From Nilaparvata lugens (lineage: Eukaryota; Arthropoda; Insecta; Hemiptera; Delphacidae): 64,000 nucleotides of DNA. The notes beneath the pieces are model-generated. The model did no database searches. It was not told where the DNA came from and saw only the letters and a list, made by a program, of their open reading frames with translations. The stretch lies in assembly GCF_014356525.2 (NCBI RefSeq), contig NC_052507.1:37746368-37810367 (forward strand). The letters run 5' to 3'. Both the position numbers and the translations under genes were made by a program. Numbering within the stretch: position 1 is the first letter of the stretch; the number at the start of each line of letters is the position of its first letter. Below, piece after piece: positions 55,873-64,000 of this stretch.

Positions 55873-56515
55873 TCTGGTTATTCATGTTAAATGGATCTCG
55901 AAAACGTCTCTAACAATTTTCACGAAATTTGGAACATAGTAGGTTTATGATATAAAAATTCGATTGCACTGGGTCTCATCACTGGGACAACTCTCTTAAG
56001 GACATGAAAAGGATAAAAAGATGATAATTTCGTCGTCTGTCCAAACAGAAGATGCGTGTGTGGGAGAGAGACAGAATTATTTCCAGCTGTGTAATCAATC
56101 AGCGAGAAATATTATCTAGCTAGACAATATTTAATCGACTTGATCAAAATAATCTGATTTGTTGACATGACATGATAATCATTCTAAACTAGAGTATACC
56201 ATAATTTTCAAAGTTGATCATTATTTGACAATTCTAAGTGATTAGTGAGTGTTATTTTGTTATTCAATTTGGTTTGTAAATAATCTAAATTGGAACTTTT
56301 TTGTTTTCAAATGTTTGAACTGAAAATTGAACCTGAATTCAAGTGTATGGAAAATAACCTACTTTCTGGACTATGTATAGTGTATAGATCGAAATTCGGA
56401 GAAGAAACAGTTTTGGGCTGTGCCTGTTAGTCCTTCCTCAATCATTTAAAAAAATTGTGTTCAGTTTATCAATAGTCAATAAATAAATAACGAGCGAAGC
56501 TCGGTGCCCCGATAT
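55873..56515 (-). repeat. Interspersed repeat, family C copy 2
   Basis: Read on the minus strand it starts ATCGGGGCACCGAGCTTCGC, passes TTATTTATTGAC, TGATAAACTGAACACAATT, GAGACCCAGTGCAATCGAA and CATAAACCTACTATGTTCC, and ends AATAACCAGATATATAAATA. These motifs and their order match 34301-34634. This copy is about twice as long because its middle (about 55990-56440) carries extra sequence not present in copy 1. It is inverted relative to copy 1. Confidence 0.8.
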
Positions 56516-56529
56516 TAATCTAGTCGAAA

Positions 56530-56900
56530 CGGTAACTAGAGAGTTGAGCAGTTGTTGAGAATCATAGAAAATAGGAAGGCATAATGGAAAAGAGCAAAGG
56601 AAAAGTAATAATGGATGAGGTTGAATGAGGAGTGGCAATGAAGTGGTTTGAGAAGAGAAAATAGAGAAATGCAGATATTGAATGTTGGAGGAAGTAGGGG
56701 AGATGGCTTGAGAATGACTTTGAATTTCATTTAGAAGAGTTGAAATGAGAGGATGAGGAAAATAGTGAAAATGGGGAATTATTATAGTGTTAGTGTGAAT
56801 GCGTGGGAGCTTGGAGTGTGGTATAGAAGAGATAGAGAGAGAGTAAAAATGAAAGTGAGAGAACGATAGGAAAAGAGAGATTGTAAAAGCAGAGTGATCA
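56530..56900. repeat. Purine-rich tract
   Basis: The plus strand is A/G-rich. The minus frames (64-163 codons, Phe/Ser/Leu/His-rich) are composition artefacts, including the 163-codon one at 56438-56929. Confidence 0.6.
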
Positions 56901-58007
56901 CCGGTAGCGAGCCATAAAAACGATACCATCGAAACTCATTGCAGGTTTGGCTTTGGAATTTCACGACAGAGTTGAGCCCAATAGACGACTGACATAGCGC
57001 CCCCCCCCCACCACTTCTTCTATTGCCGCTTCCTACAATATTCACTGCAAATACCCCCGAACCCCTCCCAGCAACCCCCTATCACATTTCATCGCACCAC
57101 CACACATCCAGATTATAACGGCTACAAAAATGAGAGTACCGTTTTTATATCTGATAAAATGTCTCTCGACGGTGAGCATCACACTATGTTTAAACTCTCC
57201 AAAAAGAGTTTCTGTGGAAAATTCGCGAAACTATAGTCCCGAAAATGTTCTGCACATTCCAGGAAACCTTTGATCATCGGAATATAAGCTCTCGATCTCG
57301 CATCCAATAACCCATGTTTGATTTTTTATAATATTTGATACAAATAATATGTTGGTGCATGTTCATAGAGTTGTATCAGCACTTTGTTCTTTCTATATCC
57401 CGAACAAGTGAATAGAAAACAATATTTCATCAGAGTTATTTCAGTTTGAATTTCATATTATATTATCGTTTAATAATCTCGTTAAAAAAACTCTGTCATT
57501 CGAATAATGTTTGTTTTGTTGTGAGTTATTATAGTTATTATACTAGTGTATGTGAAAGCCAGAATATATTGTAATCTTCAAAAATAAATAAATCTAGTGT
57601 GGAAACACATTCACTTGATCCAAAATCCCTAATGCACATTGTACAATCATGAATCTATTATCATTGGCATTCTCATGTCATAACTATAACATTTGAATAA
57701 ATTGTATTTTTTATATTTTTATTATCAACTGTTTTTAACTGTATTATCATTATCATAGATGATTATTATAAAAAATCTGCATACAGGACATTCAATGTGT
57801 GCTCTTAGAAAAAATACCATATGAACGAGACAGAAGCACATGAATCATACTTGTTCAAGGCTCAGACACCTCCCCGAAAGCATCATTTTCGAATACAAGT
57901 TCTGGGTATAAAATAATTCAGGTTCAATAGTGATGGAAGATGGGGAGTGATCCCGCGGTCATGAAGCAAAGCGATCAAGCCGATAAAACAGCTGCGAATA
58001 TTGGGCT
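56901..58007. other. Gene-free stretch
   Basis: A C-run lies at 57001-57009. At 57550-57596, AATATATTGTAATCTTCAAA and AATAAATAAAT resembles the last bases of the CR1-like LINE 3' end (TATATTGTAATCTACATAAA, 42147-42166), so a very short LINE tail is possible. No gene. Confidence 0.4.
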
Positions 58008-58345
58008 TTACAGCAATTTAGATCTGAGCTGGAGATCAGTGGAACAGAAATGAGCTTGTGAAGCGTTGGAGATCAGTGAGCTGTTATTGTTGCAAGTTAG
58101 GGTGGGAGGGAAGTGATACCTTCTTTTGTTGGTAGTGGGAGGGGGGGGCTTAACGCTGGCCCAAATTGGGGTCTGTGACCGTTCCAATGTCGCAAGCTTG
58201 TTGCTTAGTGTTTCCAGCGTATTTTTCTGCGCCCAAACTTTCCAGTTTCCCCTGAAATCCCCCAGCTGAGCTTCCACGTGGATGGCTTCTTTCAAAAAGT
58301 CCCTCAGGGCTGATAAACTTGTGTGTGGGTTCCACCCTAACCAGG
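58008..58345 (-). CDS. Coding-like frame with coiled-coil character, unrecognised
   Basis: On the minus strand about 110 codons are open. They read SLSALRDFLKEAIHVEAQLG, then DFRGNWKVWAQ, TLETLSNKLATLERSQTP, a proline-rich WASVKPPPPTT, and a tail ending LQLRSKLL at a stop at 58008. The first 55 residues have a helical, heptad-like spacing of hydrophobics and balanced composition, unlike the artefact frames elsewhere. No initiator ATG is obvious in this frame; an alternative frame (58150-58335) does start with ATG. It could be an exon or an ORF1-like retroelement fragment. Family unknown. Confidence 0.25.
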
Positions 58346-58427
58346 GCCAGCTCAGACAGTGTTTTCTATCTTATTATTTTGAACATGAAAATTCTTTTAG
58401 AAGCCCCAACCGCAGCTCACAGCCCGA

Positions 58428-58490
58428 GGCAGGGCAGCCAGGCAGGGCAGCCAGGCAGGGCAGCCAGGCAGGGCAGCCAGGCAGGCAGCC
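58428..58490 (+). repeat. 13-bp minisatellite GGCAGGGCAGCCA, 4.8 copies
   Basis: Four perfect consecutive units (58428-58440, 58441-58453, 58454-58466, 58467-58479) plus an 11-base partial. It translates as Gly/Gln/Ala/Arg repeats on the plus strand, which I regard as incidental. Confidence 0.95.
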
Positions 58491-60299
58491 ACTGCTCACA
58501 TCATAACTTGGATGCTCTGCAAGTGTATAAGCTGGAGAAAGCAAAGCGGATGTATTGATTTCATTAGATTGAATGGATCTGTCAGATGAGGATTCAACGA
58601 ATTGGAAATCAGGAAATCAGGAATACATCTGTATTGTGTGATTCATATTTTAATATGTCTCCAGTAATCCACTTTATACCAACTTTTCACTTTAAGATTA
58701 AGAAAACTAATCACTTCCACCTATATCATCATTCTCGTATCTTATGCAAGAGTTTTCTTTTATAATGTATGTATAAATTGTGTACATCTTAATATTTATG
58801 ATATTCAAGTTTACCTCTCATTCTTCTATTTCATTCTTGAATTAGTATGTATGTGTGTGTATAATAAATAAATTAAATTGAATCCATTAGTAATATTCAA
58901 ATACGACACTGTACCCGTGATACTATACTTGATCACATAAATATTGTGAAGACCAGCATAATATTTCGAGGCGAAATATGAACGAGTTTATATTGGACGA
59001 GGCGATATTTCGTAAATACTCAACTCCAATAAATTAGTTCAATATTTCAAAAAATCACATTAAGAAGAAGAAGAAGAAGAAGAAAAAAGTAGAAAAAGGA
59101 GAAGAAGATGTAGATGATGAAGGGAAAGGTAAAGGGTACAGATGAGGAGAAATTATGAACGAAGAAGTGGAATGACGGCGATGGGGCCAGCAAACAACTT
59201 GAAATGTTGGACATTTGGAGTAAAGTTGGACGTGGAGATTTCCATGATGCGTGAAACTCGGCCTAGGCGTGCCTTGGCCTAAACACACTGCTTGGCTTGG
59301 AAATCGCACGACTTATTTTTGCCATCCGGGGCTTTTGCCTTTTCAACTGCTACCACTGCACTGCCTCAACTGGACCATGGACGGCTTGTTAAGGCTTCGC
59401 ACTGGCTTTTTGCGGATCGCAGTTCCACTTCTGAAAGGTTTCTCTGCTTTCTCTTGAGATTTTCATCCATCCGGGCTCACCCTCTCACTTACTCTCTCGC
59501 TCATACACACACAGTGAATCTCACTCTTTCCCTCAATATTCGTTTTTCTCTGTTCAATACGACATTCGTAGACTTCACCTCTACCCACGATAACGGAATA
59601 TCAGAATAGGCTACTTCATGCCAGTATAACTTATGTATATTTTTACCTCTGTAAGTTGTGTAGTTTTTTGTTTTCCAATCTTCCGGCAAAGCACTTTCCT
59701 GGAGAGCCCACTTTCAGTCAGGATATTCATATTTTTAATTTCGGGAAATAGTATATTTATGTGATTCCAGATCGCTGACACTCTTAGTAACTTTTGAATT
59801 TGTAGAAATCGTAAATGAATATGCTATGATAGAAACGCTTCATTATTCCATCAATGAGTGTTTCAGTTCATCATACATCCCAACTTATTGACGTGCCGTA
59901 GGCTACACTTATCTTGTATATCATAATATTGTGCAATCAAAATAGTATTTTTTTGTATATCAAGCTAACATACCAAGCCTAGCCTAGCCTAGGCATACAA
60001 GGCTATATAGTATCATGCTCGTCTGTCGAATACTCTTGTAGCATGCAGAACAGATAGGACAGACCCATGAACGGACTTGTGGTACATGAACATACAATTA
60101 GTTACATTGCATTGAATGTTGCCGACAAAGGAGTACTTATAACTATGATCCATCTTGAGAGTCATCTATTGTGTCATATTAGCGTTATTGTGCCCTTCGC
60201 CATTCCTGAGGTCAGTGGTTGTTGAACGACCAAAGAGCACCCAGACACAAAGGGAAACCATGATTGAGGAACAGTGGGGAATAACAGTTATTGTGAGGG
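58491..60299. other. Gene-free stretch
   Basis: Contains a short (AAG)n run at 59063-59083 and a GC-richer pocket at 59170-59420 with the near-palindrome GCCTAGGCGTGCCTTGGCC. An (AGCCT)3 run lies near 59976-59990. No frame is recognisable. Confidence 0.45.
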
Positions 60300-60720
60300 A
60301 GACTAATTGCACTGCAAGGAGGCAAAGAAGAAGAGTGTTTTGAAGAGAAAGGATAGGAGTGAACGTTAGGAAGAATGTTCGAAGAAAGGAAAGAGAATGG
60401 AAGAAATGTGAAAAGGTAGAAGATATAAGAGAAAAAACGGAAGAAAATGGTATTGAATGGTCAGAGGAAGAGGAGAGATTGAAAGAGAATGGAAAAGAGA
60501 TGAAAGAGTTGGAAGATAATAAGAAAAAAAGGGGAGAAAATGAAAAAGAAGATGGTAATAAGCGGACAAAAAATAGGAAAAAGATATTAAAAAAAGATAG
60601 AGGAGATTGGAAGAGAAAAAGAGGGATAAAAAGTTGTAATAAGAATACCAGATAGGGGAAGAGGATTGATAAAAGACTAGAAGGAAATATAGAAAAAAGT
60701 AACTGTGATTAGAAGAAAGG
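60300..60720. repeat. Purine-rich tract
   Basis: The plus strand is A/G-rich and gives a 98-codon Lys/Glu-rich frame (60359-60655) of no coding value. The minus counterpart is Leu/Phe/Ser-rich. Confidence 0.6.
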
Positions 60721-62719
60721 GGTGATATTTTATTATATTTTGAATAATAGGTTAATAAAGTGAATCAGGTCAGAATAATATTTGAAAATAATGATTATTA
60801 TTATTATTATTATGGAATGTACCTAATAAATATTAGTACAATATAATTATTGATATTGATTATAATAAACTACCTAATGATTGTGAAAATTATTGATGAA
60901 TATGAACATCATACAACATGATGAATTCTAGAAAAGAATGGGAAAGAGGAGATGGAACAGAGAGAGAGCATAAAACGATGGAGACGAAGATGAAGAAGTA
61001 GAAGAAGACGTTCAGAGGAGATGACAAATGCTGGTGGAACAATGGGGGAAAGGAGCGATGAAGCGGAATTCCTTCTCTAACGAGCGGTTCAATTAGGCGA
61101 GCACTGGTGTCCTCTCTTTAGACAATTATTATTATTGTTTCAGTACTCTGTCTAGTCGAACTACGATTGTTAAGCATGTAAACGGTGAAGCCGACGGCAG
61201 TAGTGCAAAATGCTCCCCACATTCCGCAGATTAAGTTGATGCTTTCACCAGGATCAGAGAATCCCAGCCGGCCTTTGAGGAATTGGCCGCTAACTTATGG
61301 TTACTTGAGATGGGTCTAGCAATTATTGTTAGAAATTGATAGGGGGAAGGAGTGATTGGTAGCAATAGAATATGAAAAGAGATGAGGGGATTCGAACGCA
61401 ATTAAAGTGGCTAATAGAATAATTTCGCTAACGGATGAGAAATGAGAACAAAAAGGCAAGCAAGTCCTGTATGAGTCATCCAGCAGACATCTGAAAAAAA
61501 CTAACTGATCCTTAAAGTGACTGCAACCAATATAGCGATGTGTCCCCTACCCTAGCACACTGTCATGCAGTCTTCTTCTCCAGTGACAATCTCACAAAGA
61601 GTTCGCACGATTATACTTCTTATTCACAATTGAGAGGAATCATATTGCTCTCCACTCACAGAGTTTCAGTGCTGTGAAAACAATATTAAGTAGGACACCA
61701 TGATAATTATGATGATTTCCATTTAAATTCTACTAAACCTCATTCTCTTTCAAGTCTTTCTCTCCCTGTAACAATCAAAATCAAAATATAGATTTGTATT
61801 AAGGCCACTCAAATTCCATGTGAGGATACATCGAGTATTAGAATAGAGCAAAATATGCTTGTTCTATAGTATTAGTTACATAATGGTTTCTTCTCAATTT
61901 AACAAACCTCAAATTTTGTTTAAAACATCAATATAGACAAAAATCTATTGGTATGATTCAAATTTAAGGTTAAGCCTTGCATCAAGTTCAAGATGAAAAC
62001 ATGCTCCTTTGTTTATTACTTCCTTGTCAGTTCGAACTTCTATATTTTTATTTCCTGTTCGTATATGAATCTTATATAATTGTAATGTACTCCAACAACT
62101 GAATACAACGGTATATAAGATCTACATTCTCACAATCTACCCATGTCCATACATGTAATCTCTATAGGAATTTCTCTCTATTACCCCATATAACAAGGAA
62201 TAAAAATGCTAAAATATGAATGAAAAGCGGAGTTTTGTACCGTGACTTTAAGAGGATATGCGTATGAAGAATGTGAAATATGTAAAATATGTCACGTCGC
62301 TCGCTATTGAGCCTGGAGCTTGTTCGATGCTTTGTTATGTAGTGACCTTTTTGACATTTATTACTAGGACCCGAAGCTATAAGCTAAGAACGTTTCGGAA
62401 TCTCAACTGCGATCTGCGAGTGAAGAAAGCGCGATCTCAATCCTATTTTTATCTGAATATTACTGCCGCTGAATACCGTATTTTCAGGACCGTTCGAGCG
62501 TACACCGATAACAGTAAAAATATACGGTGAAACAAGTTGAAACCGTAAGGTAGAAGAAATCCACCAGCAAATCCCTCTAAAGATATAGCGTTTTCAAAAT
62601 CCTGTTGTCTGGATGTTTGTCTGTTGTTTGGATTCCCAATCCAAAATCTCCCACAAAAATGAAATGATACCGTTGAAAAAACTCATTAAAACATAAGTAC
62701 AATATTGAGGTCCCATAAG
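60721..62719. other. Gene-free stretch with a small exon candidate
   Basis: At 61145-61302 a GC-richer island is open on the minus strand for about 50 codons. It includes SGQFLKGRLGFSDPGESINL and ICGMWGAFCTTAVGFTVYML, a plausible membrane helix. Splice sites are weak and the plus strand is open too. A short (TTA)n microsatellite lies at 60790-60811. The rest is AT-rich. Confidence 0.3.
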
Positions 62720-62860
62720 TATATCGATTTTTACAGACGAACGATTTTTGCGGTCCTTATAAATTCTATTAGATTGAACAGATGTCAAACAGATGATGTT
62801 TGTCAAGCTCCGTTCAATCTAATAGAATTCATCAGAACGACGAAAAAAATCAAAAATATA
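62720..62860. mobile_element. Palindromic MITE-like element, family A copy 3
   Basis: The left arm (about 62743-62785) carries CGATTTTTGCGGTCCTTATA, ATTCTATTAGATTGAACAG and ATGTCAAACAG. The right arm (about 62798-62851) is its inverse: TTTGTCAAGCTCCGTTCAAT, CTAATAGAATTCAT, CGACGAAAAAAATC. The core is shared with 979-1186 and 1501-1682. Confidence 0.7.
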
Positions 62861-62960
62861 CTGCCACATTTTTCAATAATGGGCTGATGATAAAAAAATG
62901 ATATTAAGATCCAAGGAACGGGGATAAATAATAATGAGAAGGGATAAATAGCAAGTGAAA

Positions 62961-63505
62961 GTGAGATTGATTGATTGATTGAGTACTTTATTCATGTAGA
63001 TTACAACAATATATACTGGCTTATACACTTTTATACAATAGCTTGCAAAACAGCAAAATTATAGATTAATTTTATTTACATAATATAGACTAAGAAAATT
63101 ATCATTGAACTGTATATGATATGAAAAAAGCAATTTGTGATAACTAACTATAGATAATATTGTTATGCATCTACATAAATTGGCGGAGCTTTGGACATAT
63201 CATGTCCATTCTTTGGAAAGAATATTCAAAATATCCTTACCACTAACTCTCTACCAAAACGTTATTTTCATTATTCCAACTAAGGATTTATTAATAAATG
63301 AAGATATTGTAGAAGTATTAATTAATTAATATCAATATTTAAGAGAAGAAAAAACAGAAAATTAAGAAAGTAAAATTATTATATAGGGAGATAACATCAA
63401 ATCATTGATTAATAAAATGAAATAGGCTGAAAGTAGATCAGGGTAATCAACTTTTACTAATATACAGCAGTAATGCAGTGAATAATAAAAAAACATGAGT
63501 TTATA

Positions 63506-63546
<41 letters not shown>

Positions 63547-63760
63547 TTATTCTATAACAGGTTTATAGGTTTGTATTGGTGGGATGGGTGAGGGATGGTT
63601 GTCATGTGATCGTTCTAGGGTTGGACAGTTTCAGTCATTTGTTCCAAAAGATGTTTTTTTAAAGTCAGGATGAAGCTCGCTCGGCTCTCGATTGACCTGA
63701 TAGAAACAGGAAGTGCATTCCATGCACGACAGGCACTGACTAAAAAGGATTTTGTGAAAC
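62961..63760 (-). mobile_element. CR1-like LINE, second copy, strongly 5'-truncated
   Basis: Read on the minus strand this starts at FTKSFLVSACRAWNALPVSI (about 63757) and runs through the ORF2 stop near 63615, the 3' UTR and the tail AGTACTCAATCAATCAATC at about 62965-62984. It matches the corresponding ~800 bases at 41430-42195, with small indels and a longer TA run at 63509-63542. The sequence upstream of the junction (TTTCCCCGTCATATGTCG) is unrelated to the other copy, marking the truncation point. Confidence 0.9.
63618..63757 (-). pseudogene. LINE ORF2 C-terminal remnant
   Basis: About 46 codons, KSFLVSACRAWNALPVSIRS then ESRASFILTLKKH, LLEQMTETVQP and a stop. They differ from the copy ending at 41573 at two residues in the shared part (R to S, R to Q). 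The open frame continues upstream to 63836 in unrelated flanking sequence. Confidence 0.85.
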
Positions 63761-64000
63761 GACATATGACGGGGAAAATGGGAATGAAACTGATATAACT
63801 TAACCTAAATGAAAAAGTCTCTTGATTCGAGTGCATTCTGTATGCCTTGACGAATAATAAGAAGAATAAGAATGGAAAATAATAATAATCATCTTCACAA
63901 CAATCACAACAATCCCAACAGTTATAATAAATGTAATAACTACAACAATATTCTAGTAATTATAATAACTATAAGATGAAGAAGAGAAATGAGAAAGAAA

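Noticed and set aside
55313..55939. 208-codon open frame, longest in the window
   Set aside because: It is a translation of the ATATTTTT array (Phe/Tyr/Ile/Leu only) and ends as soon as unique sequence begins.
56438..56929. 163-codon minus frame
   Set aside because: Runs through a purine-rich tract and into the family C repeat head.

Overview
The window is AT-rich eukaryotic DNA with no gene that I can recognise with confidence. The longest open frames are low-complexity translations of microsatellites, shadows in purine- or pyrimidine-rich tracts, or decayed retrotransposon reading frames. The repeat content, the TTAGG-type telomere-like run and the many small palindromic elements suggest an insect, most likely a hemipteran such as a planthopper. 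That placement is inference from repeat style, not from a diagnostic gene.

What the window does hold is a dense set of transposable-element remains. Positions 0-15 kb carry two hairpin elements of one family (979-1186, 1501-1682), a TTC microsatellite, a ~945 bp array of an 8-bp unit (3424-4368), a ~1 kb purine-rich tract, and a minus-strand non-LTR retrotransposon (8949-11750). That element keeps ORF1 with two zinc knuckles but has an internal deletion and has lost the 3' part of its RT. An R1-like C-terminal fragment (12400-12823) follows. Positions 14-20 kb carry a short palindromic element, an 802 bp terminal-inverted-repeat element, an RTE-like C-terminal fragment, two copies of a short interspersed repeat (16972 and 18515) and a tRNA-derived SINE head (19126-19210).

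Positions 21.7-22.3 kb form a GC-rich, CpG-containing pocket. It holds an E-box, a CRE-like site, two GGTC-N5-GACC palindromes 21 bp apart, an Inr-like TCAGTC and a 13-codon hydrophobic reading frame ending at a strong GTAAGT donor. This is the best candidate for a gene start, though only a candidate. Positions 22.3-34 kb are mostly featureless AT-rich DNA with a GC-rich tandem hairpin (29.2 kb), a palindromic element (32.7 kb) and a purine-rich tract (33 kb).

Positions 34-46 kb are the richest part. A short repeat is interrupted by a 169 bp fold-back insertion flanked by an 11 bp duplication. Then come an ORF1-only 'half-LINE' (34965-35693), a long non-coding repeat with a (CA)n core, a second (CA)n locus, a 2.1 kb CR1-like LINE with RT motifs and a CAAT tail (40090-42195), a compound fold-back element (44089-44880) and a hairpin with perfect 75 bp arms (44900-45171). 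Positions 47-64 kb hold two copies of a ~250 bp GC-rich element (47624, 53128), an RFX X-box-like palindrome (48125), a three-unit degenerate repeat (51 kb), a ~550 bp ATATTTTT array that looks like an expanded retroelement tail (55.3 kb), an unrecognised coding-like frame (58.0-58.3 kb), a third member of the first hairpin family (62.7 kb) and a second, inverted copy of the CR1-like LINE 3' end (62961-63760).

There is no operon or pathway logic here. The window reads as intergenic sequence or the interior of a very large intron, shaped by retrotransposition, fold-back elements and microsatellite growth.
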